Of a stretch of DNA of 22,469 nucleotides, positions 8,613-15,878 are shown piece after piece. The position numbers were made by a program, and so were the translations under genes. Position 1 is the first letter of the stretch; every line of letters starts with the position of its first letter. The stretch is from a bacterium (GTDB lineage Bacteria; Latescibacterota; Latescibacteria; Latescibacterales; Latescibacteraceae): assembly GCA_021372535.1 (NCBI GenBank), contig JAJFUH010000153.1, positions 1 through 22,469 on the forward strand, given 5' to 3'. The notes under the pieces were generated by a model, which was given only the letters and a program-made list of their open reading frames with translations, searched no databases and had not been told where the DNA came from.

Positions 8613-9278
8613 ATGGTTCGTAAGATGATCGTCATGTGGTTGTCCGCTCTGTTTCTGTTCACATCGGGTGTTGGAGCGCAGAAAGTTGACAGTTTTACAT
8701 CGTTCGGGGCGTATTGGCAGCATCGTACCGACCAGTTCCGACGGCTTCCGAATCCCGAACGCGAACTATGCTTTCTCGGGGACAGTATCACCGATGGGTG
8801 TGAATGGCGCGAGCTGACCGGCATCGAGCGGGTGACCAACCGCGGAATCGGCGGGGATACCGCATGGGGAGTTCTTGCACGGCTCGATGAGGTAACCGAG
8901 GGGAAACCGGAAAAAATATTTCTCATGATAGGGACAAACGACCTCGCCCGTGGAAAAACCGTGGCCCAGGTCTGTGATAAAATCGCCGAGGTTCTCGATA
9001 CCATCAAAAAACAGAGCCCTCAGACAACCGTTTATCTCCAGAGCGTGCTCCCAACCGATGAACAGTTTGCGCCAACTTATAAAAATGAAAATATCGATCC
9101 GCTCAATGAAGAGCTGAAGAAACTCGCGGCTGAGAAAAATGTGACATGGGTCGATCTTGTCCCTCTGTTCAAGGGCGGGAACGGTAAAATGAAAGGCGAG
9201 CTTTCGGAGGACGGGCTCCATCTCAACGGGAAGGGGTATTACCTCTGGTACTCGGCAATCAGGAAGTATCTCTGGTGA
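8613..9278 (+). CDS. Secreted SGNH/GDSL-family esterase (probable carbohydrate O-acetylesterase)
   Basis: The protein is 221 residues from the ATG at 8613, which follows GGGAGG with a 6-base spacer. An upstream in-frame ATG at 8583 lacks such a site and would spoil the signal peptide. A Sec signal peptide spans about 1-22 (ends GVGA-QK). All four SGNH blocks are visible: GDSITDG with nucleophile S58, the block II glycine in RGIGGDT (about G80), GTND with N109, and SEDGLHLN with D200 and H203 completing the triad. SGNH enzymes with this compact form often remove acetyl groups from polysaccharides such as rhamnogalacturonan; the surrounding genes support that. Substrate is an inference. It lies 96 bp after the DUF4861-like gene, so it could have its own promoter. 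Confidence 0.85.
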   Translation: MVRKMIVMWLSALFLFTSGVGAQKVDSFTSFGAYWQHRTDQFRRLPNPERELCFLGDSITDGCEWRELTGIERVTNRGIGGDTAWGVLARLDEVTEGKPEKIFLMIGTNDLARGKTVAQVCDKIAEVLDTIKKQSPQTTVYLQSVLPTDEQFAPTYKNENIDPLNEELKKLAAEKNVTWVDLVPLFKGGNGKMKGELSEDGLHLNGKGYYLWYSAIRKYLW

Positions 9279-9351
9279 CAGAAGAGCGTGTAATGAATCG
9301 GATTTCTGCGGTTGCAGAGATGGTAATGTGTTGAATCAGAAGGAGAATACC

Positions 9352-10383
9352 ATGCAGTTGAAAGTCAATATCATCGGTCTCGGAATCATGGGGAAAAGCG
9401 TCGGGCGCGCCCTTTCACGAAATCAGTCGATAAAACTGACCGCCGCCGCCGACCTGAAACCGGAAAATCTCGAGACTGCGAAAGCCGAACTGGGATTCGA
9501 AAAATCGTACACCGACTATGAAACGATGATCGCCGCCGAGAAACCCGACGCCGTATACATTGCCACCCCTGACTGGGCTCATTTCAAGCCTGTCATGGCA
9601 TGCCTCGAAGCCGGGATTCATGTTCATGTGGAAAAACCCCTGACAACGAGCGAACAGGAAGCTGCTGCCATCGTCCGCAAGGTCAGGGATACCGGTCTCA
9701 AGCTCCAGGTTTCGTACAATCACCGCTGGCTTGCGCCGTACAACGCCACCTATAACATGATCCATGAGGGCCAGATCGGCGATTGTATCATGGGATACGC
9801 CCGTAAGAACAATCCTATTCAGGTTCCTACGAAAATGATACCGTGGTCGAAAGACAGCTCGCCGATGTGGTTTCTATCCGGCCATGATATCGATCTCATG
9901 ACCTGGTGGTTCAATGACGATCCTGTCGAGGCCAAGGGTTACGGTATCAAGCGGGTACTCAAACAGAAATTCGGCTGGGACACCTATGATGCCATGCAGG
10001 GCCTTGTGAAATTCTCGCGGGGCGGATTTGCGACCTTTGAATCGACATGGATATATCCCGATACCCATCCGGCCATGCCCGATTCGTTCATGGAGGTTGT
10101 CGGGGAGCACGGTCATATTCATCTCGACCGTAAAACTGAGGCTATCGAAATGTCGACTCCCGAAGCGTTCAAGTGGCCCCGTTCGCTTTTGAATTACAAG
10201 GTTTTTGACCGATGGGTCGGCGCTTTCCCCTCCTGTATCAACAGTTTTATCGACGATATTCTGGAGGACAGGAAACCGGTTGTTTCTGCGTATGACGGCT
10301 GGAGGTCGACCGCTGTTCTCGATGCCATTCACCGGTCTGCCGATTCGGGCGAAACGGTCAGGATATCCGAACCGCCTTTATGA
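9352..10383 (+). CDS. Gfo/Idh/MocA-family NAD(P)-dependent oxidoreductase
   Basis: The protein is 343 residues from the ATG at 9352 (AAGGAG at 9340-9345, 6-base spacer). An in-frame ATG at 9328 would put eight extra residues before the beta strand that starts the fold. The Rossmann motif GLGIMG is at 9-14. The catalytic EKPLT motif is at 94-98, with K95, and HDIDLM at 178-183 supplies the conserved histidine and aspartate of the substrate domain. There is no signal peptide, so it acts in the cytoplasm. Family members oxidise or reduce sugars, inositols and sugar derivatives using NAD(P). In this cluster it could process a deoxy-keto-uronate or rhamnose derivative, but the substrate cannot be read from the sequence. 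The 73-bp gap to the esterase gene is compatible with one operon. Confidence 0.9.
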   Translation: MQLKVNIIGLGIMGKSVGRALSRNQSIKLTAAADLKPENLETAKAELGFEKSYTDYETMIAAEKPDAVYIATPDWAHFKPVMACLEAGIHVHVEKPLTTSEQEAAAIVRKVRDTGLKLQVSYNHRWLAPYNATYNMIHEGQIGDCIMGYARKNNPIQVPTKMIPWSKDSSPMWFLSGHDIDLMTWWFNDDPVEAKGYGIKRVLKQKFGWDTYDAMQGLVKFSRGGFATFESTWIYPDTHPAMPDSFMEVVGEHGHIHLDRKTEAIEMSTPEAFKWPRSLLNYKVFDRWVGAFPSCINSFIDDILEDRKPVVSAYDGWRSTAVLDAIHRSADSGETVRISEPPL

Positions 10384-10505
10384 CAGACTAATCATGAGGG
10401 CTGTAAATAAGATGGTTGTGGCTTAACGGTTTGGTTGTATTATTTGACATGTGAGTTATAAAAGGGGCTACACAAATATATTTTGCGCCCCGCGAGGAGA
10501 TTGGA

Positions 10506-10853
10506 ATGGATCCAGAAAAAATTAAAAATTTCTTTAATGAAACCGACCTCGAAACCGAGATTGTGGAGGGCGATATCCGCCGTGTAATCTATACCGCGGA
10601 CAATATCCAGGTCATTTTGTACCATTTTCCGCCGAATAAGGCGTTCCCGGTTCATTCGCATGATAAACAGGAGCAGCTCGGATATCTCGTGAGCGGAAAA
10701 ATGGGTTTTATGGTCGGCGGGAAAAATCGGACACTGTTACCCGGGGATTTTTATTATGCACCCATAGGTGTTGAGCATAATGCGTGGACCATGGAAGAGC
10801 CATCGGTACTCCTTGATTTTTTTGCACCCCCGCGTCAGGATTTGGTGAAGTAG
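10506..10853 (+). CDS. kdgF: KdgF-like cupin (unsaturated uronate ring-opening)
   Basis: This 115-residue single-domain cupin sits behind a strong SD (GAGGAG). Cupin motif 1 is HSHDKQEQ, with H50, H52 and Q57 as probable metal ligands; motif 2 is GDFYYAPIGVEHN, with H91. The C-terminal stretch LLDFFAPPRQD keeps D104, F106 and R110. I remember the Yersinia KdgF active-site residues as D102, F104 and R108 in DVFTPMRED, so the spacing is identical. KdgF converts 4,5-unsaturated galacturonate released by pectin or alginate lyases to the linear 4-deoxy-5-keto-uronate in the cytoplasm. This explains the cupin as the last gene of the polysaccharide cluster. One residue is inserted between HSH and the glutamine relative to that KdgF. 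A generic cupin remains possible but less likely. Confidence 0.75.
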   Translation: MDPEKIKNFFNETDLETEIVEGDIRRVIYTADNIQVILYHFPPNKAFPVHSHDKQEQLGYLVSGKMGFMVGGKNRTLLPGDFYYAPIGVEHNAWTMEEPSVLLDFFAPPRQDLVK

Positions 10854-10887
10854 TATACGATACTGCCTGTTACTGAAAACTTTTCTG

Positions 10888-10916
10888 TTGTCTGGGTAAT
10901 AATATTATAGTATATT
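10888..10916 (+). promoter_or_regulatory. Sigma70-type promoter of tRNA-Leu
   Basis: A -35 box TTGTCT (10888-10893) and a -10 box TATATT (10911-10916) are separated by 17 bp. Transcription would begin near 10923, some 16 bases before the tRNA. The -10 matches the consensus at five of six positions. Confidence 0.6.
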
Positions 10917-10938
10917 TACACACTGTTTGCATTCAGGT

Positions 10939-11025
10939 GCCGAAGTGGTGGAATTGGTAGACGCACCGGTTTCAGGGACCGGCGGGCGCAAGCCTGTGGG
11001 GGTTCAAATCCCCCCTTCGGCACCA
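10939..11025 (+). tRNA. tRNA-Leu, anticodon CAG
   Basis: This is an 87-nt class II tRNA. The acceptor arm GCCGAAG pairs with CTTCGGC. The anticodon stem CCGGT/ACCGG encloses loop TTCAGGG with anticodon CAG at 10973-10975. A long variable arm (GGGC-GCAA-GCCT) and the T-arm GGGGGTTCAAATCCCCC are present. The CCA end is encoded (11023-11025). It decodes CUG leucine codons. No terminator with a T-run follows directly. Confidence 0.97.
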
Positions 11026-11200
11026 TAAATTCCTTTCATCCAGTTTTCTGTTCCATGCTCGACATCCAGTCCAAATAATTATTGACCGGCTCATGGTTTA
11101 TTCAATGCACATATGCTTTCTGCTGTGGGGATTTCCGTATTGCGTTCTCCTGCGGAAAAAATCATGAGGAGTTTTTTACAACGATTGGATACGGAGTAAT

Positions 11201-12307
11201 ATGCTGAAGAATAAAACCGGCCTCCTTCCGGGCAATCTTATCACAGCTTTTGAATTTATGAAGGTGTTCTTTTTTGTCTATTGCTTTTTGTTAAGCATAG
11301 AAATGATGGGGATTTCATTTAAAGCCTCAAAGGATACCTTACAGCCTCTAATGGCGCACACCACATCCAATCCTTTCCTCGGCCTTATCATTGGCATAGT
11401 AACAACAAGTATTATCCAGAGTTCTTCCACGACGACATCGATTGTTGTTGCCATGGTTGCCGGAGGCACTCTCCAGCTGCAGAACGCAATTCCGATTATC
11501 ATGGGGGCCAATATCGGAACCACAGTCACCAACACGATTGTGTCTTTCGGTTATATCGGCCGTAAAACAGAGTTCGAGCGGGCGTTCGGCGGTTCCATCG
11601 TTCATGATATCTTTAATATTTTAGCAGTGCTGATTCTCTTTCCTGTCGAGTTGTATACCGGTATCCTTTATAAATCCTCATTGTTCCTCACGAGAGTGTT
11701 TGAGGGAGCGGGAGGGTTTAAATTTGTCAGCCCCCTGAAGTATGTTGTCGAGCCGGTGGCGCATACTGTTGCACGGTTAATAGGCAATCACTATGTCCTT
11801 CTTGTTGTTGCCCTGCTTTTCCTCTTTTTCTCCATGAAGAAGATAGTTGAGAATATGAGGGGCATCGTTATGGAAAAGGTTGAGGCTGTCCTCAACAGAT
11901 ATCTTTTCAGAAATGCACTCATCAGTCTTCTTTTCGGCATGCTGTTCACGGCGACCGTACAGTCCAGTTCCATAACCACTTCAATCGTCGTACCGCTTGT
12001 CGGCGCGGGTTTATTGAATATCCAGCAGATTTTCCCTTACACTCTCGGCGCCAATGTCGGAACAACGATTACCGCAATTCTTGCCGCGCTCACCTTCGGC
12101 ATGGAAGCTTCGATGGCTGTGGCGTTTTCACACCTGCTGTTTAATATATTCGGAATAATGATAATATTCCCCATGAGATTCGTTCCCATCTGGTTCGCAA
12201 AAACAATTGCCCATTTTGTGGCAAAATCAAAAAAGCATTTTATTATTTTTCTTGTTATCTATATATTATTGCACGTTGTGCCCATTGTATTCGCATTGTT
12301 TGAATAG
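11201..12307 (+). CDS. Na/Pi-cotransporter (NptA/PF02690) family membrane protein
   Basis: The protein is 368 residues and mostly hydrophobic. It has two inverted copies of the Na/Pi-cotransporter repeat: QSSSTTTSIVV at 73-83 followed by GANIGTTVT, and QSSSITTSIVV at 254-264 followed by GANVGTTIT. These QSSS and GANxGTT motifs form the sodium and phosphate binding region in the family. It would import phosphate with sodium across the inner membrane, or export it when phosphate is in excess. The ATG at 11201 has a GGAG at 11193-11196. No C-terminal PhoU domain is fused, unlike many relatives; instead a separate PhoU-like gene follows 11 bp later, so the pair acts as the split version of the fused protein. 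Confidence 0.9.
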   Translation: MLKNKTGLLPGNLITAFEFMKVFFFVYCFLLSIEMMGISFKASKDTLQPLMAHTTSNPFLGLIIGIVTTSIIQSSSTTTSIVVAMVAGGTLQLQNAIPIIMGANIGTTVTNTIVSFGYIGRKTEFERAFGGSIVHDIFNILAVLILFPVELYTGILYKSSLFLTRVFEGAGGFKFVSPLKYVVEPVAHTVARLIGNHYVLLVVALLFLFFSMKKIVENMRGIVMEKVEAVLNRYLFRNALISLLFGMLFTATVQSSSITTSIVVPLVGAGLLNIQQIFPYTLGANVGTTITAILAALTFGMEASMAVAFSHLLFNIFGIMIIFPMRFVPIWFAKTIAHFVAKSKKHFIIFLVIYILLHVVPIVFALFE

Positions 12308-12318
12308 GAAGGTGACTG

Positions 12319-12990
12319 ATGTTTAAGCAGTTGATGCAGATATGGTCCGGACAGGCTTTTTCCCAGAGGGTTGTGGATGAATTTTTAACGATGCTTGACC
12401 GGTCCGAGGAAATGCTCGAATATGCGTTTAAAGTCCTCACAAAAAACAGTAAAGGCAGAAAATGCAGTGAAAAAATATACGAAAAAGATCAGAGCATAAA
12501 CCTTACTGAACGTGAGATTCGCAAACAGATACTTATTCATCTTTCAATGAATCCGTCAAGCAACATCGGCGCCAGCCTTTCGTTGATAAGTATCGTGAAA
12601 GACGCCGAACGTCTCGGTGATTATGTGAAAAATCTGTTTGAGCTGAGAGATATCATCAAAGATTGTAACGATGACAGCGGACTGTTTAAAAAACTGTTTG
12701 AAGTCACGGGCAACGATCTCCTTGAGCTTTTCAAGAATGTTTCGATTGCATTCAGAAATTCTGATAAAGACATTGCAATTCAGGCGATAAACACCGGATA
12801 TAACATATCGAAACGGTGTGAGGAAATAATCGATCAGGTCATAAATTCCGATTACAATGCCCGTCAGGCTGTCGTTCTTGCCCTCGGCGCACGGTATATG
12901 AAACGTATTGCCCGGCATCTCACGAACATCGTATCGTCGATTATAAATCCGCTGCCGGAGCTGGATTATAAACCCGTCGACGATGAATAG
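12319..12990 (+). CDS. PhoU-like protein
   Basis: The protein is 223 residues and predicted all-alpha, in the size range of PhoU. Helix motif KDAERLGDYVKN (95-105) carries the PhoU metal-binding pattern with E97 and D101. The second repeat, which in PhoU usually reads like RxxERIGDHxxN, is RYMKRIARHLTN here (192-203), so both acidic metal ligands have become basic (K195, R199). It probably senses or restrains the adjacent Na/Pi transporter in the cytoplasm, much as the PhoU domain fused to such transporters does. The SD (GGAAGG) lies around the stop of the transporter gene, and the 11-bp gap implies one transcript. Confidence 0.8.
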   Translation: MFKQLMQIWSGQAFSQRVVDEFLTMLDRSEEMLEYAFKVLTKNSKGRKCSEKIYEKDQSINLTEREIRKQILIHLSMNPSSNIGASLSLISIVKDAERLGDYVKNLFELRDIIKDCNDDSGLFKKLFEVTGNDLLELFKNVSIAFRNSDKDIAIQAINTGYNISKRCEEIIDQVINSDYNARQAVVLALGARYMKRIARHLTNIVSSIINPLPELDYKPVDDE

Positions 12991-13045
12991 AAACACATAA
13001 TATTTATTCGTAACATGCCCACAGGCCTGATATAATGATTTTCTT

Positions 13046-13105
13046 CCCTCTCCTGTTTACGGGAGAGGGACAGAGAATGAGGGTAATACCGTACAATACC
13101 CTCAT
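13046..13105. repeat. Two consecutive hairpins (CCCTCTCC and ATGAGGGTA stems)
   Basis: CCCTCTCC (13046-13053) pairs with GGAGAGGG (13062-13069). ATGAGGGTA (13077-13085) pairs with TACCCTCAT (13097-13105). Both are perfect. They lie downstream of the PhoU-like gene. No T-run follows, so they look like an interspersed palindromic element rather than a standard terminator. Confidence 0.6.
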
Positions 13106-13130
13106 CATTTCAAAGATTTCGAACAATACG

Positions 13131-13154
13131 TTACTCCGTGTCTCCGCGGTAAAA
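13131..13154 (-). repeat. Dispersed TTTTACCrCrrrGACrC repeat, copy B
   Basis: On the minus strand it reads TTTTACCGCGGAGACAC followed by GGAGTAA. Confidence 0.5.
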
Positions 13155-13243
13155 GTGTTTATAAATAATCCCGGGGCTTTCACCGAAAAGTGTTTCCGGC
13201 GCCCGGATTGAAAGAGCGCAAGAGTCTCACTTTTCAGCGATCG

Positions 13244-13263
13244 TCCGGCATTTCGATGCCGGA
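13244..13263. repeat. Hairpin with 8-bp perfect stem and TTCG loop
   Basis: TCCGGCAT (13244-13251) and ATGCCGGA (13256-13263) pair perfectly around TTCG. Thymines do not follow, so factor-independent termination is not indicated. It may protect or process an RNA end, or be a REP-like palindrome. Confidence 0.5.
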
Positions 13264-13337
13264 TAACGTCATACATAGCTTGTTTCGGCATCTATTCCTG
13301 ATGTTGGTATCATTATTTATTCGTCGGTGCATTGTTA

Positions 13338-13405
13338 TAATCCGCTGTAATCCCCGCAATTCTTCAGTTTTATATTCCCATTTAATCCATGTATCCCGTT
13401 AATCC
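13338..13405 (+). repeat. Degenerate TAATCC-word repeats
   Basis: The word TAATCC occurs at 13338, 13348, 13383 and 13400, with a related TATCC at 13392, in a pattern like TAATCCnnTGTAATCCC. The stretch is non-coding and imperfect, and looks like a decayed dispersed repeat. Confidence 0.35.
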
Positions 13406-13448
13406 CGGTTCCATTTTTATTTTATTGAGGATTGTTTATAAGTGTAGC

Positions 13449-13477
13449 TTGACTTGTCGGTTGGATAATAGTAAATT
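13449..13477 (+). promoter_or_regulatory. Sigma70-type promoter candidate for the EF-G-like gene
   Basis: TTGACT (13449-13454) matches the -35 consensus at five of six positions. After 17 bp comes TAAATT (13472-13477), four of six. The gene starts at 13553, leaving a leader of about 70 bases. Confidence 0.4.
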
Positions 13478-13552
13478 TGATAAAATATTCTATGGCATGA
13501 TTTTTATGTCGGGGACAATAAAATTTTAATCGGTATACAACGGGGGAATCAG

Positions 13553-15628
13553 GTGAAAGTATACGAAACAAAAAACATCCGTAATGTCGTCTTGCTTGGT
13601 CATGGATCTTCCGGTAAAACCACGCTTTCCGAGGCAGCTCTTTTCACAACCGGTGCTGTAGGCAGGATGGGAAAAGTCGAAAACGGAACGACAAAATCCG
13701 ACTATCTGGAAGATGAAACAAAACGTCAGATATCAATAAGTACCTCCCTTATGCAGGCTGAATGGAATGACTGTAAAGTCAATATACTCGATACCCCCGG
13801 ATATGCCGATTTTGTAGGTGAGGTCATTTGCGGGCTCAGCGCTGCTGATACCGCGCTCCTTGTCATAGATGCCCTGACCGGCCTCGAGGTCGGAACCGAA
13901 AACGCATGGGAACTGTGTGAGAACGGTGATAAGCCAAGGATTATCGTTGTAAACCGTTGCGGTAAGGAAAATGCAAAAGTGGAAGATGTTCTCAAGTCCA
14001 TTCAGGACCGTTTCGGCATCAGGGCGCTTCCTACCCAGATACCCATCAATCCGGGTGTCGGGTTCAACAGGATTATCGATATTGTCGGCATGAAAGAATA
14101 TACCTATAAACTCGATGGCGACGGTAAAGGCGCTGCCGGTGATATTTCCGGGAATCTGAAAGCAAAGGCCGAAGAGTTCCACGAAAAACTCATCGAGGCT
14201 GCCGCTGAGAGTGATGATTCACTCATGGAGAAATTTTTTGAATCAGGACTGACTCCCGAAGAAGTAATTATCGGTGTCAAAAAGGCGATCCTCGAAAAGA
14301 CCCTCTATCCTGTCGTGTTTACCGATGGCTATTCCAATGTCGGGGTCGATCTCCTTCTTAAACTGATCGTTGAAAGCGCACCCTCTCCGGAGGAAATGCC
14401 AAACATTACCGCCAATAAATCCGGAAATGATACGATTGAGCTCAAACCATCGGTCAATGCTCCTCTTGCCGTTCGGGTTTTCAAGACTGTTATCGAGCAG
14501 CACGTCGGTGAGCTTTCTCTGTTTCGTGTATTTTCCGGCTCATATAAAACGGGTGATGAGCTGTATAATGCGAATCACAGCACTACAGAAAAACCCACTT
14601 CCATGTTTACGCTTATAGGAAACGAGCGGACCGATTTGACCTCCGTCAATGCCGGTGATATTGGCACGTTTGTCAAGATGAGGGGAACCAAGACGGGTGA
14701 TACGCTTTGCACCAAGCAGATGCAGCTTACGCTTCCGGCCCTCGCATTCCCCGAACCGGTCATGGATGTCGCGGTCTATCCGAAAACAAAGGGAGACGAA
14801 GACAAGGTATCACAGGGGCTTTCAAAACTCCGTGACGAGGATCCGTCCTTCAAGGTTTCTCCCAATGCTGAATTAAAACAGATTATTCTCGAAGGTCTGG
14901 GCGGTGTTCATATCGATGTCATCGTCGACCGGTTCAAAAGGAAATTCGGGGTTGAAGTCGAATTACGGGAACCAAAAATCCCCTACAGGGAGACCATTAC
15001 CGGCAAATCGGATGAGAAATACCGTTACAAGAAACAGACCGGCGGCCGCGGCCAGTACGGCGAGGTTTATTTCCGTATGGAACCTCTGCCCCGTGGGGCG
15101 GGATTCGAATTTGCGGATGAAATCAAGGGCGGTGTCATTCCCTCGCGGTTTATTCCTGCTGTGGAAAAGGGAATTGTCGAGGCCATGGAGCGGGGTCCGC
15201 TGTCTCACTGTAAAGTGATCGATGTGAAGGTCAGTCTTTATTACGGTTCGTTCCATACGGTCGACTCATCGGAACTCGCCTTCAAGATGGCATCCTCGAT
15301 GTGCTTCAAGGAATGTTTCCTTAAAGCACGACCGATACTTCTGGAACCGATTTATAATATAGAAGTTAAAGTTCCTGATATTTATACAGGTGATGTGATG
15401 GGCGACCTCTCGTCACGGCGCGGGAAAATCATGGGCATGGAGCCATCCGGAATCTTTCAGGTTATAAAGGGGCAGGTTCCTCTCGCCGAGCTCTATATGT
15501 ATGCCACGCATCTCCGGTCGCTCACCCAGGGCCGAGGGGCATATTCACGGTCTTTTTCGCACTACGAAATGGTTCCGCCCGATATTTCGCAGAAGATAAT
15601 CGAAGCAACAAAAGCGGAACAGGAATGA
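13553..15628 (+). CDS. Elongation factor G-like GTPase (EF-G2/FusA2 type) with a degraded NKxD motif
   Basis: The protein is 691 residues with EF-G architecture: GTPase domain (about 1-275), beta-barrel domain II (about 300-390), and domains III-V including QTGGRGQYGEV near 500 and HYEMVPP near the C-terminus. The start is a GTG at 13553, with GGGGGA five bases upstream. P-loop GHGSSGKT (16-23) is intact. Switch II reads DTPGYADF (80-87), with tyrosine where true EF-G has the catalytic histidine of DTPGHVDF; this is usual for the EF-G2 branch. The G4 motif that reads NKxD in most GTPases is NRCG (134-137), so the aspartate that selects guanine is absent. EF-G2 proteins have uncertain roles in translation and are not the main translocase. 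No other fusA, rpsL, rpsG or tuf gene is nearby, as there would be for canonical EF-G. Confidence 0.9.
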   Translation: MKVYETKNIRNVVLLGHGSSGKTTLSEAALFTTGAVGRMGKVENGTTKSDYLEDETKRQISISTSLMQAEWNDCKVNILDTPGYADFVGEVICGLSAADTALLVIDALTGLEVGTENAWELCENGDKPRIIVVNRCGKENAKVEDVLKSIQDRFGIRALPTQIPINPGVGFNRIIDIVGMKEYTYKLDGDGKGAAGDISGNLKAKAEEFHEKLIEAAAESDDSLMEKFFESGLTPEEVIIGVKKAILEKTLYPVVFTDGYSNVGVDLLLKLIVESAPSPEEMPNITANKSGNDTIELKPSVNAPLAVRVFKTVIEQHVGELSLFRVFSGSYKTGDELYNANHSTTEKPTSMFTLIGNERTDLTSVNAGDIGTFVKMRGTKTGDTLCTKQMQLTLPALAFPEPVMDVAVYPKTKGDEDKVSQGLSKLRDEDPSFKVSPNAELKQIILEGLGGVHIDVIVDRFKRKFGVEVELREPKIPYRETITGKSDEKYRYKKQTGGRGQYGEVYFRMEPLPRGAGFEFADEIKGGVIPSRFIPAVEKGIVEAMERGPLSHCKVIDVKVSLYYGSFHTVDSSELAFKMASSMCFKECFLKARPILLEPIYNIEVKVPDIYTGDVMGDLSSRRGKIMGMEPSGIFQVIKGQVPLAELYMYATHLRSLTQGRGAYSRSFSHYEMVPPDISQKIIEATKAEQE

Positions 15629-15645
15629 TTGAAATTATATTTTCT

Positions 15646-15669
15646 GGCGGGGCATGTAAACGCCCCGCC
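15646..15669. terminator. Strong GC hairpin after the EF-G-like gene
   Basis: GGCGGGGC (15646-15653) pairs perfectly with GCCCCGCC (15662-15669) over an 8-base loop, 18 bp after the stop codon. Position suggests transcript termination or 3-prime protection, but there is no T-run. It may instead be an interspersed palindrome. Confidence 0.45.
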
Positions 15670-15787
15670 GGTATTCCATTGTACCCTGAATCCAGTAAAC
15701 GCACGACATCAGGGCGGTATGCCATGAACCAGATTATCTCGCGTACTCTTCATCCTCCGTTAAACTGATCAGGCGCTTTCCCCGTTG

Positions 15788-15832
15788 TTCAGAAGCTGAT
15801 TCTGTACGCAGATAAAACGTGTGTTGTACAGA
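15788..15832 (+). promoter_or_regulatory. Promoter candidate and inverted repeat upstream of yebC-ruvCAB
   Basis: TTCAGA (15788-15793) and GATAAA (15811-15816), 17 bp apart, form a weak sigma70-type promoter. Perfect 7-bp arms TCTGTAC (15801-15807) and GTACAGA (15826-15832) flank the -10 box with an 18-bp spacer. A repressor bound there could control the operon, perhaps in the DNA-damage response since ruv genes are often SOS-controlled. This is an inference; the arms are spaced too widely for the proteobacterial LexA box CTGT-N8-ACAG. Confidence 0.3.
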
Positions 15833-15878
15833 GTCTTGAAAAAAACAGCAGCTGTTGCATAGACAGGAGTACACGATC

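Larger units (their letters stand above)
12991..13552. other. 562-bp gene-free region filled with hairpins and dispersed repeats
   Basis: No gene is supported. From left to right it holds a hairpin pair (13046-13105), a reverse copy of the TTTTACC repeat (13131-13154), an inverted repeat GAAAAGTG/CACTTTTC (13185-13235), a hairpin with an 8-bp perfect stem and TTCG loop (13244-13263), a stretch with four TAATCC words (13338-13405), and a promoter candidate for the EF-G-like gene (13449-13477). Confidence 0.8.

Noticed and set aside
10444-10472. TTGACA upstream of the KdgF-like gene as a promoter
   Set aside because: The -35 is perfect but the sequence 17 bp downstream is GCTACA, only two matches to the -10 consensus.
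13004-13291. A 95-codon minus-strand open frame in the repeat-rich gap
   Set aside because: It is composed of hairpins and the dispersed repeat, with no family resemblance.
13338-13405. CRISPR-like array from the TAATCC words
   Set aside because: The words are 6 bases long, unevenly spaced, and have no constant repeat or spacer length.
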